NCBI GenBank assembly: GCA_965662365.1
Contig: CBFIHR010000085.1
Coordinates: 1 to 17,353, forward strand
From: CAWVWD01 sp965662365
GTDB lineage: Bacteria > Bacteroidota > Bacteroidia > Chitinophagales > Saprospiraceae
DNA: 17,353 bases
Direction of reading: 5' to 3'
Part shown: positions 7,312-14,590 of the stretch, one piece after another
How positions within the stretch are numbered: the stretch's first letter is position 1
How the letters are laid out: the number at the start of each line of letters is the position of its first letter
The notes under the pieces: generated by a model
Databases searched by the model: none
Told to the model about the DNA's origin: nothing
What the model saw: the letters and a program-made list of their open reading frames with translations, nothing else
Made by a program: the position numbers and the translations under genes

Positions 7312-8346
7312 TTAAAACGAAATTTCCTTAATTCCGACCGTGTGCCGTACGACTGCTCGACTTGTATGATCAAAAATAGATAAATCTAATGTAATGGTTT
7401 GACCAATTTTTTTGATCTCAATTAAGCCAATATTGTTTTGAGGAATCACCTCACCAACTCGATTTTTATTCGGTTCGGTATTGTACCAAGTCTGCGTAAT
7501 GCCACTTGAGGTTACATCATAAATAGGATAGGTGATTTCATTTTCTAATTTTGAAATCTCTCCCCAATGCACATCACCAGAGATAAAAACTACACCATTA
7601 GCTCGTGTTTTTTGGATTAAATTCAACATTTTTTGTTGTTCATGCGGCACATTTGTCCATGATTCCCAGCCGTTGTATTCATGACTAAATTGATTGCTTG
7701 ACGCAATAATTCGGACATCGGCTTCTTCTTTAAAAACCTGTTCTAACCATTGCCACTGTTCATTTCCAAGAAAAGTACTATCTTGATTTTGATTTGGAAG
7801 GTAATCATTTTTATAATTAGTATTATCTTTTGCTCGCCGTATCAAATTATCTCGAAAAGTTCGAGTATCTAACAAAATCAATTGAATGGTCAAGTTATTT
7901 TTTTTGATGTATTCTACGCCATAAATTCCATCGTGTTTTCTGCGAAAATCATTTTTTGGAACTTTCCAGAAATCCATAAAAATCGCTTTTGATTCGACCT
8001 TTTTAGGATAATATTTACCGGCATCGTTTGCACCATAATCATGGTCGTCCCAAACAGCATAAATATTCGTCGCTTCTCGGAGTGCTTGAAACTCGGGCTT
8101 ACGTTCTAACTCGGTATATTTCTTACGAAGCAAATCCATATTTTCCGTATCTCCATAAATATTATCCCCTAAATATACGAAAGCATCGGGCGATAATTGC
8201 CTGGCGACATCAAGTAATGGCTGCGGTTTATTTTGGTCAGCACACGAACCAAAAGCAATTCTGAGATTAGTTGACGTAGAGGTTGTGATTTCTTTACTTT
8301 GACAAGCCATTAAGAACAGCAGCGCAATTGCAAGTAGGTGTTTCAT
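7312..8346 (-). CDS. PhoD-like metallophosphatase lipoprotein
   Basis: Alkaline phosphatase D-type phosphoesterase, probably anchored as a lipoprotein on the periplasmic or outer face. The longest frame starts at 8403, but the in-frame ATG at 8346 directly begins a lipoprotein signal (MKHLLAIALLFLMAC), so this start is preferred (344 residues). Metal-site motifs appear in PhoD order: GSCADQ, FVYLGDNIYGD, AVWDDHDYG, LLDTRTFRD, and FISGDVHWGE towards the C-terminus. All expected Asp/Asn/His ligands seem present. The family hydrolyses phosphomonoesters or diesters using Ca or Fe/Ca; the natural substrate here is not known. It follows the aromatic operon terminator at 8441-8490, so it is likely its own transcript. 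No Pho box was recognised. Confidence 0.9.
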   Translation of the reverse strand: MKHLLAIALLFLMACQSKEITTSTSTNLRIAFGSCADQNKPQPLLDVARQLSPDAFVYLGDNIYGDTENMDLLRKKYTELERKPEFQALREATNIYAVWDDHDYGANDAGKYYPKKVESKAIFMDFWKVPKNDFRRKHDGIYGVEYIKKNNLTIQLILLDTRTFRDNLIRRAKDNTNYKNDYLPNQNQDSTFLGNEQWQWLEQVFKEEADVRIIASSNQFSHEYNGWESWTNVPHEQQKMLNLIQKTRANGVVFISGDVHWGEISKLENEITYPIYDVTSSGITQTWYNTEPNKNRVGEVIPQNNIGLIEIKKIGQTITLDLSIFDHTSRAVVRHTVGIKEISF

Positions 8347-8440
8347 AAGTTTAAATTTACAGTTGGTTTTTCCATCATTTTTTGCGGTGACAAGAACTAA
8401 CATTCTTTACAGGCTCACAAAATACATAATTCTCCAAAAG

Positions 8441-8490
8441 AAAAAACACCAAGAGAGCTTGACTTTCGTCAATACTGCTTTCGGTGTTTT
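8441..8490 (-). terminator. Intrinsic terminator of the pheA operon
   Basis: Imperfect hairpin with outer AAAACACC/GGTGTTTT arms, an inner TTGAC/GTCAA stem, and on the minus strand a T6 tract, about 56 nt after the stop of the DAHP synthase gene. Confidence 0.78.
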
Positions 8491-8546
8491 ATTAATCCCG
8501 TTTTTAACAAGATTTACTTATCTAAACCTATTTTTATAAAATAAAC

Positions 8547-9641
8547 CTACACTTTTTCTAATTCCGTTTCATTCATAATAGCCGTTTGCTGACGGATTGA
8601 CTCATTGTGAATCTCTTGCAAATATCCTTTCGTAAATTTAGTAGATAAACCTTTTGATTGAGCGTAAGTCATTCGTCTATCTAACACATCTTGCCATCTA
8701 CTCATTTGTAAAATCGCAATATTATTATCCTTCTTATGCTCACCGATTTCACGAGCGATATTCATACGTTTGGCAATCAATTGAATAATTTGCTCATCAA
8801 TTTCATCAATATGATGACGTAATTCATCTAATTGCGAGTTGAAAGCAGGATTTTGAGTTTTTGTATCCCGAATCACCAATTCCTTCAACAACGCACCAAA
8901 ACCTTCTGGCGTAACTTGCTGTGCCGCATCACTCCAGGCTTCATCAGGCGTAATATGTGATTCAATCATCAAGCCTTCGAAGTTCAAATCCATGGCTTTT
9001 TGAGCCACTTGCAATAAAGTATCCCGTCTCCCACAAATATGCGAAGGATCACAAACCATTTCAATGTCTAAGTGACGACGTAAGTCGATCGGAATTTCCC
9101 ACTGCGGCTGATTTCTATATTCCGTATTGTGATAGGATGCGAAGCCACGGTGAATTGCTGCTAACTTTGTGATTCCAACCTTCTCGAAACGCTCGAAAGC
9201 ACCCATCCATAATTTCAAATCTGGATTAATCGGATTCTTAATCATCACCGGAATATCTACGCCTTTTAGTGCTTCTGCAATTTCTTGTACACTGAATGGG
9301 TTGACAGTCGTTCTTGCACCAATCCATAAAATATCTACCTGATTTTTTAGCGCCTCATAAACGTGACGAGCGTTTGCTACCTCAACCGTAATCGGCAGCC
9401 CTGTCAAGCGGCTTGCCGTTTTTAACCAAGGCAAACCCTTACTTCCAACTCCTTCAAACGAGCCAGGTCGAGTACGAGGTTTCCAAATACCTGCCCTCAA
9501 AATATTCGCTCCTTGCTTAGCAACACCTAAGCAAGATTGAACGGTTTGTTCTTCTGTCTCAGCACTACAAGGCCCCGAAACGACAATTGGTTTTGATGTG
9601 TCGATGTTTAAGCCCCAATCTTTAATTTTAGTAATTTCCAT
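8547..9641 (-). CDS. Bifunctional 3-deoxy-7-phosphoheptulonate synthase / chorismate mutase
   Basis: Joins the first step of the shikimate pathway (PEP plus erythrose 4-phosphate to DAHP) to chorismate mutase (chorismate to prephenate) in one 364-residue cytosolic protein. Residues 1-255 are a type I-beta DAHP synthase: VVSGPCSAE (20-28), RAGIWKPRTRPGSFEG (49-64), HRGFASYHN (164-172), CDPSHICGRRD (197-207) with metal ligands C197 and H201, and IESHITPDEAWSD (226-238). Residues about 270-350 are an AroQ-type helical mutase (LDELRHHIDEIDEQI, AKRM). The order synthase-then-mutase is the Bacteroidota form (Porphyromonas gingivalis type), where the mutase domain also senses chorismate/prephenate for feedback. 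It follows pheA after a 135-nt gap on the same strand, so both should come under the pheA leader attenuator. Confidence 0.95.
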   Translation of the reverse strand: MEITKIKDWGLNIDTSKPIVVSGPCSAETEEQTVQSCLGVAKQGANILRAGIWKPRTRPGSFEGVGSKGLPWLKTASRLTGLPITVEVANARHVYEALKNQVDILWIGARTTVNPFSVQEIAEALKGVDIPVMIKNPINPDLKLWMGAFERFEKVGITKLAAIHRGFASYHNTEYRNQPQWEIPIDLRRHLDIEMVCDPSHICGRRDTLLQVAQKAMDLNFEGLMIESHITPDEAWSDAAQQVTPEGFGALLKELVIRDTKTQNPAFNSQLDELRHHIDEIDEQIIQLIAKRMNIAREIGEHKKDNNIAILQMSRWQDVLDRRMTYAQSKGLSTKFTKGYLQEIHNESIRQQTAIMNETELEKV

Positions 9642-9776
9642 GATTAGTTGTTTTTTAAAACAGTTGATGGTGAACGGTTGACAGTTGCTCGCTTTTCGCT
9701 TGATAGAACGAATTTTACGTCTGTTTTTTGACTTTTGTCAAATGAACGTTCGCAAATGTTCATTAGCGGACGGCTG
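9642..9776. repeat. Repeat-rich gap between pheA and the DAHP synthase gene
   Basis: It holds a TTTGAC-TTTT-GTCAAA hairpin (9727-9742), a GAACGTTC palindrome, and the words GTTGATGGT (9663-9671), GGTTGACAG and TTGCTCGC (9685-9692), which recur near 2767-2789. Another word, CTGTCAATTGTCCACCG, runs into the last codons of pheA. A 40-codon minus-strand frame also spans the gap but follows the repeats and is not believed. Confidence 0.5.
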
Positions 9777-10673
9777 TCAATTGTCCACCGTTCTTCCTCT
9801 TTGATATTGTCCTAATATTTTTAAATCTTTTGTGAATGACTCAATCTTTCTTAAGCCGTTTTTATAATTTTCGTAATAAAAAAATTCCATATCTATATGA
9901 AAAAAATATTCCCACTCTCGACCGACAAGCGGCAAAGATTGTATCTTTACTAAGTTAATATTTTCAGATGCTAAAGCGGTTAAGACCTTTGCCAATGCTC
10001 CGATTTCATGCCCCAGATGAAAACAAACACTGGCTTTATTTACCGAGCTATTTTCCGCATGAACGTTATTTTCGGCATCTAAAACCAAAAAGCGGGTAAA
10101 ATTGCGTTTGTTGTCTTCTATGCTTGACGCAATTTTTTTCAACCCAAAAATTTGACCTGCTTTTTCGCTTGCTACAACAGCAATGCCTGCGTTTGGTTTT
10201 TCTGCCAATCGTTTTGCAGCAGCAGCAGTATCGTCACTTTCTTCTAAGTGAATATGCGGATATTTCTTAAAAAAATCTTGACATTGCAACAACGCCATCG
10301 GATGCGATTTGACGATTTTTATATCTTCTATTCGCTGATTTTCTAAGGTCAATAATTGATGTTGAATGCGTAATGACAACTCCCCAACTATTTTATAATT
10401 TCCATTTCGTAACAAAGCGTAATTTGGCAAAATTGTACCTGCAACACTATTTTCGATAGCAATCACCGCTTTATTGGCAACTTTATTATCTAAGTTTTTA
10501 AAAATTTTTTCAAAACGATTACAAGGCACTAAGTCAATGTCATTTCCAAAATAGTTCGCTGCAGCAATATGATGAAAGGATCCTTCGATACCTTGTATGG
10601 CAACACTTTTACGACAATACTCACTTTCGGTATGATCGCTTGATAATTCTAAAGTTGCGGTGTTCTGATACAT
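9777..10673 (-). CDS. pheA: Prephenate dehydratase
   Basis: Converts prephenate to phenylpyruvate, the committed step to phenylalanine, using prephenate made by the downstream fusion enzyme. Monofunctional type, 298 residues, cytosolic. The catalytic domain (about 23-200) has GIEGSFHH at the N-terminal loop, AIENSVAGT (72-80), SHPMALLQC (123-131), SDDTAAAA (146-153) and the TRF motif (T193-R194-F195) essential in this family. The ACT domain (about 213-290) has GALAKVL (225-231). At the usual ESRP position, which contacts phenylalanine, it has QSLP (245-248), so feedback by Phe may be altered. The final residues (RTVDN) are encoded by a dispersed repeat word at the gene end. It is first in an operon preceded by a leader peptide and attenuator. 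Confidence 0.95.
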   Translation of the reverse strand: MYQNTATLELSSDHTESEYCRKSVAIQGIEGSFHHIAAANYFGNDIDLVPCNRFEKIFKNLDNKVANKAVIAIENSVAGTILPNYALLRNGNYKIVGELSLRIQHQLLTLENQRIEDIKIVKSHPMALLQCQDFFKKYPHIHLEESDDTAAAAKRLAEKPNAGIAVVASEKAGQIFGLKKIASSIEDNKRNFTRFLVLDAENNVHAENSSVNKASVCFHLGHEIGALAKVLTALASENINLVKIQSLPLVGREWEYFFHIDMEFFYYENYKNGLRKIESFTKDLKILGQYQRGRTVDN

Positions 10674-10689
10674 CTTTTATTTTTATTTA

Positions 10690-10707
10690 CCGAAGCTAAA
10701 ACTTCGG
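10690..10707 (-). promoter_or_regulatory. Small hairpin in the pheA 5' leader
   Basis: Six-base arms CCGAAG/CTTCGG with a 6-nt loop, between the attenuator and the pheA start codon and 16 nt before the ATG. It is near enough to influence ribosome access after read-through, though it may simply be a short repeat. Confidence 0.45.
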
Positions 10708-10715
10708 GAGTACAT

Positions 10716-10756
10716 AAAAAAAAATCTCCGAGCAGTTGACTTGCTCGGAGATTTTT
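10716..10756 (-). terminator. Leader terminator (attenuator) of the pheA operon
   Basis: Perfect 15-bp stem (10720-10734 with 10742-10756) containing the GC-rich core CTCCGAGCA, a 7-nt loop, and nine consecutive Ts on the minus strand. It lies 46 nt before the pheA start and behind the aromatic leader peptide, so it ends transcription before pheA unless the alternative pairing at 10740-10748/10788-10796 forms. No other minus-strand gene upstream needs it: the next one (11212-13564) has its own hairpin at 11173-11203. Confidence 0.9.
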
Positions 10757-10796
10757 GTGAAAACATCAATACAATATTGATTTGTTACCGAACAAG
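10740..10796 (-). promoter_or_regulatory. Antiterminator pairing of the pheA leader
   Basis: Segment 10788-10796 (minus CTTGTTCGG, the Leu-Val-Arg codons of the leader) pairs over nine consecutive bases, one of them G-U, with 10740-10748 (minus CCGAGCAAG). The second segment includes seven bases of the terminator 5' arm, so the two structures exclude each other. A 7-bp hairpin (10765-10781) sits inside the loop and would bring the partners together. A ribosome at the leader stop codon (10785-10787) would cover the first segment; one stalled on the aromatic codons (10809-10832) would leave it free. Confidence 0.75.
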
Positions 10797-10853
10797 AGGT
10801 ACAATTCTAAAATAGAAAAAGTAAAACCAATATTTTGCACTGTATGTAATCAT
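10785..10853 (-). CDS. Aromatic-rich leader peptide of the pheA operon
   Basis: A 22-residue frame, ATG to TAA, reading MITYSAKYWFYFFYFR then IVPLVR. Residues 8-15 are eight aromatic residues in a row; nine of 22 residues are aromatic (four Phe, four Tyr, one Trp). It is too short for ordinary gene calling and resembles the leaders that control Phe/Trp operons by attenuation. Its stop codon is 28 nt before the terminator stem, and its last three sense codons form one arm of the antiterminator. The mix of Phe, Tyr and Trp suggests sensing of all three aromatic tRNAs, which fits a downstream DAHP synthase that feeds all three pathways. Start choice: it is the only ATG in the frame. Translation is inferred from architecture. 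Confidence 0.8.
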   Translation of the reverse strand: MITYSAKYWFYFFYFRIVPLVR

Positions 10854-10886
10854 AATAATTAAGACGCTTTGTTTAAAAGTATGGTA

Positions 10887-10918
10887 CAAATTTGTGGTAT
10901 TAATTTCAATAATTCAAA
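10887..10918 (-). promoter_or_regulatory. Candidate promoter of the pheA operon
   Basis: On the minus strand a TTTG (10915-10918) is followed after 20 nt by CAAATTTG (10887-10894), one base from the Bacteroidota TAnnTTTG -7 consensus. Transcription would start near 10880, about 28 nt before the leader peptide ATG. The -7 overlaps an ACAAATTTGT palindrome. Confidence 0.4.
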
Positions 10919-11172
10919 ATTATAGCAATTTTTTTTAAAAATTTATAATTGTTGAAATAATAGTTGTTTTAACAAATTATTGAAGTTCTGGTGAGTGGAG
11001 GAGGCTTAAGATATGATTTTTTAAAATTATAAGTATCTGAAAATCATTAAACTGTAAGAAAATGCTGATTGTAATTGACATGAAAAACGAGCCGACGAAA
11101 ACAAATTTTGAAAATTTTAATATAAAAGCGTTGTTTTGTTTTGTATTGTTTTTTTTAATTTTTTATCGTAGA
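10919..11172. other. Gap between the pheA promoter and the diheme gene end
   Basis: Very AT-rich. A 42-codon plus-strand frame (11062-11190) with a hydrophobic stretch (ALFCFVLFFLIFY) is present, but it ends inside the terminator-like hairpin, has no promoter or visible ribosome site, and its hydrophobicity follows from a T-rich tract. Nothing else is recognised. Confidence 0.4.
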
Positions 11173-11203
11173 AACCTGACGGATTTCTAAAACCCGTCAG
11201 GTT
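11173..11203 (-). terminator. Hairpin behind the diheme cytochrome gene
   Basis: Perfect 10-bp stem (11173-11182 with 11194-11203, AACCTGACGG and complement), 11-nt loop, 8 nt past the stop codon. There is no immediate T-tract on the minus strand. AACCTGACGG palindromes of this form are common gene-end repeats in Bacteroidota (from memory), so it may be a dispersed element acting as a 3' end. Confidence 0.5.
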
Positions 11204-11211
11204 GATGTTAT

Positions 11212-12291
11212 TTACTGCTGTTTACAATCTTCTTTCTCCAAACTCGCAATCCATTCTTCTACTAAGGCGACACCTTCTTTATGTTCCGTAACACGACCAA
11301 GTTCTGGCATCATAATTCCTGGATCATTCGATTGCATTCGGAACAATAAAATCGACTTTTCAGGTTCGCCAGGATGAATGCTGACTTTGCGACCGCCCGA
11401 ACCTTTGCCGGCTGCTACCGGTCCTTTACAAAAACCTAAATGTGACGGGTTGGTTTCGTCAGTCGTAAGGTACAAGCCTGTTGTTCGAGCCTGTCCGCCT
11501 TTGCTGTGACAATGGCCACAGTTCGCTTCCAAATAGGCCATTGCACGGTCTTTTAGCGGTGCATTTTCATCTTGCCAGTCTGCCATTGCAGTGAATTTGT
11601 GGTACTCGCTTTTTTGTAAATAACCGACTTCCATCCATTTTTCTAACTGGTTCATCTCTGTTCCATCGGCGTATTTTAGTGTTTTATTGATATTTTTAAC
11701 TTTTGTACCAATTGGTTTTAAAACCGTATTTTGTTGGTGACAAGATTTACACTGATTTTTGTTAGGAACGATATAATTGACAGACATTGCTTTTCCTTTT
11801 TCATTTTTCCAGTTGACGGCTTTTACATCACCGACTTTTGACAATTTAGCATCTGTTTCAGCATCATTCCAAACATAAGTGTAAGCATTCCATTCATTGT
11901 TGTTTTTGACCAAAAGTCGAGTTTCGACCATATCTTTTCCCTTTTCTGCTTTCGCAAAATCGTGTGGATAAAAGAAGTTTTTGATTAAAACGGCACCATT
12001 TGGATATTCGATAATCCCAGCTTCATTGATATCTGCCGTAACACCTTCAGGCATCCAAACAAACCGTGATTTCTTCGCATAATCCGTAAATAAAGGCGTA
12101 ATCGGTTCATAAAGTAGCACTCTATCATTTGCCGAAAGGCTTTTTAAATCGCCTGTAAAAAAATTGTATTCCGATAGATTTTTATAAGGCAGTTTATCAA
12201 AATCAAGGCTTACTGGAGTGTTTACCTTTTGGCAATTTTGTAAGGTGAAAACGGCACAAATTATTAATAATAGTGAAGTTATTTTTTTCAT
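11212..12291 (-). CDS. Diheme c-type cytochrome lipoprotein, SO2930/HNE_0200-like
   Basis: A 359-residue exported protein with two c-heme motifs, CKSCH (181-185) and CGHCH (258-262). A PGIMMPELGR segment (324-333) probably supplies a methionine axial ligand. The N-terminus is a lipoprotein-type signal with C20 (LQNC), loose as is usual in this phylum. The region 30-170 is conserved without cysteines. The order resembles the family first described from Shewanella SO_2930 and defined as the partner of a parallel beta-helix protein (TIGR03806 with TIGR03805). That partner lies directly upstream here with a 16-nt gap, so the pair is co-transcribed. The electron donor, acceptor and substrate are unknown. 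It may move electrons at the cell envelope while the beta-helix protein holds or processes a polysaccharide, but this is inference. Confidence 0.9.
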   Translation of the reverse strand: MKKITSLLLIICAVFTLQNCQKVNTPVSLDFDKLPYKNLSEYNFFTGDLKSLSANDRVLLYEPITPLFTDYAKKSRFVWMPEGVTADINEAGIIEYPNGAVLIKNFFYPHDFAKAEKGKDMVETRLLVKNNNEWNAYTYVWNDAETDAKLSKVGDVKAVNWKNEKGKAMSVNYIVPNKNQCKSCHQQNTVLKPIGTKVKNINKTLKYADGTEMNQLEKWMEVGYLQKSEYHKFTAMADWQDENAPLKDRAMAYLEANCGHCHSKGGQARTTGLYLTTDETNPSHLGFCKGPVAAGKGSGGRKVSIHPGEPEKSILLFRMQSNDPGIMMPELGRVTEHKEGVALVEEWIASLEKEDCKQQ

Positions 12292-12307
12292 GATTTTATC
12301 TGTTTTA

Positions 12308-13564
12308 TTATTTCTCTTCGGTTTGCGTTTCCTTCGTTTCTACTTCGCTTTCGCTAAATATCACCTCGGGTAAGCCGTCAAGCGAACAAACATAAGCAGA
12401 TATGTCGTTGGACACATTGGCAAAATCATTGGCAGCATCAACATTTGTGAAGCGTAAATCCTCTTTTGATTCCTGAATACACAAATTCATTGGGTTTTTG
12501 CCTTCGCCTTCCGTGATTCCGTCATAGACAATGTCCTGCTGTTTGGCACTACAATAGAAACTAATCATTTTACCAAATTCCTTGGATAAATCTGGGACAG
12601 CGACGCCACCTTTTCTTTCTAAAACATTATCATGAATATAAATATCGTGTGTGAAAGGATTGTAGTTATCGTCTTTCCATTTGCGTTGTGTGATATGAAA
12701 ACTGGCAATTGCTGCACCAACAGTTTTGTGGCCTTTGATACGATTATTAAATACTTCGACGTTTTTAGCCGCCAATAATATCAGACCAGTTCCTGGCGGA
12801 ACGATAGCGACCATATTGCCTTCAGGCGAAAAGTTCTTAAAGTTATTATCAATAATTTCATTATCAGTAATGATGCAAGTGTGGCCATTTCCAGCAGGCA
12901 AATCTGGCAAATCGAATACTAAAATACCACCTGAATTATTTTCAGCTTTACACTTTGTAACTATTGCATTTTTGCAGTTTTCGATTTCGATGCCAGCGAC
13001 ATTGTGATGTGCATAAGATTTTAAGACTTTCACATTCGTTGACTGCCCAACATAAATCCCCGCATCTGACGCATACGATGCCTCACAATGTTCAATCAAT
13101 ACATTGCGACAAGCAACAGGATACAAGCCATAACCGCCATTTGTAGGGTTTGCACCATTTGTCCAGGTTGTTTTAACATTGCGAATCGTTACACCTTCAC
13201 AATCTTGTAATTTTATTGCGTCTCCTTTGGTATCTTGAATCGTAAAGCCGTCCAATGTTACATTGTCAGCGGTTACTTTTAGCCCTTCCGCACCTGCTTG
13301 TTGATCTTTGAACGAAAGGATAGTTTTCTCCATACCTGCCCCTTTGATCGTGACATTTGCAATGCCATCAAGCGACAACGGTCTATCAAATAGAAATTTT
13401 CCTTCTGGAATTTCGATGATATCACCTGCTTTCGCATCAATTAGTTTTTCTTGAATGGCTTCGTAAATATCGGTGCTTACTTCGTTTGCAACCGTTTCTG
13501 CTTCTTGTTTACAGGCTATTATGGTAAAAATAGCCAGTAGGAAGGTTATTATTCTTAGTGTCAT
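12308..13564 (-). CDS. Parallel beta-helix repeat lipoprotein (partner of the diheme cytochrome)
   Basis: About 418 residues from the ATG at 13564. A TTG-initiated extension to 13609 is in frame but would bury the lipoprotein signal MTLRIITFLLAIFTIIAC, so the shorter start is preferred. After the lipidated Cys comes a run of right-handed parallel beta-helix coils of about 22-25 residues (for example VTIKGAGM, VTLDGFTIQDTKGDAIKLQD, VTIRNVKT, VLIEHCEAS, AGIYVGQSTNVKVLKSYAHH, AGIEIENCKNAIVTKCKAEN). This is the fold of polysaccharide lyases and pectinases. No catalytic triad can be assigned. The C-terminal 15 residues are acidic and low complexity. It pairs with the diheme gene downstream as in Shewanella SO_2929/SO_2930. 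The substrate is unknown. Confidence 0.9.
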   Translation of the reverse strand: MTLRIITFLLAIFTIIACKQEAETVANEVSTDIYEAIQEKLIDAKAGDIIEIPEGKFLFDRPLSLDGIANVTIKGAGMEKTILSFKDQQAGAEGLKVTADNVTLDGFTIQDTKGDAIKLQDCEGVTIRNVKTTWTNGANPTNGGYGLYPVACRNVLIEHCEASYASDAGIYVGQSTNVKVLKSYAHHNVAGIEIENCKNAIVTKCKAENNSGGILVFDLPDLPAGNGHTCIITDNEIIDNNFKNFSPEGNMVAIVPPGTGLILLAAKNVEVFNNRIKGHKTVGAAIASFHITQRKWKDDNYNPFTHDIYIHDNVLERKGGVAVPDLSKEFGKMISFYCSAKQQDIVYDGITEGEGKNPMNLCIQESKEDLRFTNVDAANDFANVSNDISAYVCSLDGLPEVIFSESEVETKETQTEEK

Positions 13565-13713
13565 AATTTGGTTTTTGATTGGTTTGAATAATACTTGTAA
13601 AGTTAGCAAGTATTTGAGGTAAAATGAAATTAGAGTTTAATCGTAGTAGGGACATTTGAAAATCCTTCTGACACGGACATTAAATGGTTAATTTCAAAAA
13701 TTATTAAAAATGC

Positions 13714-13729
13714 TTCAATTTTAATTGAA
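13714..13729. promoter_or_regulatory. TTCAATT/AATTGAA palindrome in the divergent gap
   Basis: Seven-base arms with a 2-nt centre, 31 nt upstream of the -7 element of the TPR gene and inside the gap shared with the divergent beta-helix operon. Its position suits an operator or upstream activator site; chance is possible in such AT-rich DNA. Confidence 0.25.
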
Positions 13730-13760
13730 ATCAATAGAAGCCATTTATGAAATCTTTTTA

Positions 13761-13768
13761 TATCTTTG
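13761..13768 (+). promoter_or_regulatory. -7 promoter element of the TPR gene
   Basis: TATCTTTG matches the Bacteroidota primary-sigma consensus TAnnTTTG exactly. The expected TTTG about 20 nt upstream is not clear. Transcription would start near 13773-13776, giving a leader of about 70 nt before the ATG at 13843. Confidence 0.6.
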
Positions 13769-13842
13769 CCGAGATTTTTGAAAAACTACATTAGAAAGTG
13801 TTCAAGTAAAATTGTACCACTAATTTTTAATATTAAATAATA

Positions 13843-14553
13843 ATGGCTCAAAGAAGAAGAGGTAAAAGGTCACGCACGAATAACGAAAGAAATAATGCGG
13901 ACGAAACGATAGTAGATTTAATAGAAGCAAAAGAAAGTGCTCAAAGTTGGTTTGATCAAAACCGTCAATTAATTTTGACTGTTGTGGGTGCAGTTGTCCT
14001 ATTAATAGTTGGATTTGTTGCCTACAAATTGTTATATCAACAACCTCGTGAAAAACAGGCGTTGTCTCAAATGTATAAAGCAGAACAAGCGTTCTCTCAG
14101 GATTCAACGACAAAAGCATTGACAGATGCAGGTGGCGGTTATCCTGGTTTTATTAAAGTCGTAGAAGATTACGGAAATACAAATGCTGGCGATGTAGCGA
14201 ACTTATACGCAGCACAAGCGTATTTGAAAGAAGGTAAGTTTGAGGCGGCATTAGACTATCTAAGCGATTATAGCGGCGGTGGAAAATTAGGTGACGCTTT
14301 GAGAAATGGTATGAAAGGTGATGCTTATTCGGAGTTAGGAAACATGGATAAAGCGTTAAGTGCTTATAAAAATGCTTCAAAATCTGATAACGAATTCTTT
14401 GCACCTTATTTTTTATTGAAATACGCTATGTTATCTGAAAAACAAGGTGATACAAGCACTGCTTTAGAGACTTATAAGCAAATCAAGAAAGAATATCCAA
14501 CTTCGGTACAAGGTCAAAATATCGACGCTTATATCGCAAGAGTTGAAAAATAA
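13843..14553 (+). CDS. Membrane-anchored tetratricopeptide repeat protein (YfgM-like)
   Basis: A 236-residue protein. Residues 1-20 are strongly basic (cytoplasmic), 20-40 an amphipathic helix, 42-64 one membrane segment (LILTVVGAVVLLIVGFVAY), and 68-236 a periplasmic helical domain with TPR-like pairs. Clearest are LYAAQAYLKEGKFEAALDYL (121-140) and KGDAYSELGNMDKALSAYKN (158-177), then a third with SEKQGDTSTALETYKQI (198-214). This build resembles the Bacteroidota counterpart of YfgM, an ancillary protein of the SecYEG translocon and periplasmic chaperones; the match is by layout. It has its own -7 element upstream and its own strong terminator, so it is a single-gene transcript. Confidence 0.87.
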   Translation: MAQRRRGKRSRTNNERNNADETIVDLIEAKESAQSWFDQNRQLILTVVGAVVLLIVGFVAYKLLYQQPREKQALSQMYKAEQAFSQDSTTKALTDAGGGYPGFIKVVEDYGNTNAGDVANLYAAQAYLKEGKFEAALDYLSDYSGGGKLGDALRNGMKGDAYSELGNMDKALSAYKNASKSDNEFFAPYFLLKYAMLSEKQGDTSTALETYKQIKKEYPTSVQGQNIDAYIARVEK

Positions 14554-14590
14554 ACGGGCAGCAAACTATGTGTTTTAGCACTCGAAAAAC

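Noticed and set aside
9645..9767. 40-codon minus-strand frame between pheA and the DAHP synthase gene, ending 2 nt before its ATG
   Set aside because: It is made largely of intergenic repeat words and hairpins and shows no amino-acid bias or domain; unlike the pheA leader it has no terminator behind it.
10685..10714. Ten-codon frame just after the attenuator (MYSRSFSFGK)
   Set aside because: Only two Phe codons and no regulatory structure depending on it; it mostly reads through the small CCGAAG hairpin. Chance is the simpler view.
11062..11190. 42-codon plus-strand frame with a hydrophobic stretch
   Set aside because: The hydrophobic part follows from a T-rich tract, and the frame ends inside a gene-end hairpin. 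No promoter or ribosome site was seen.
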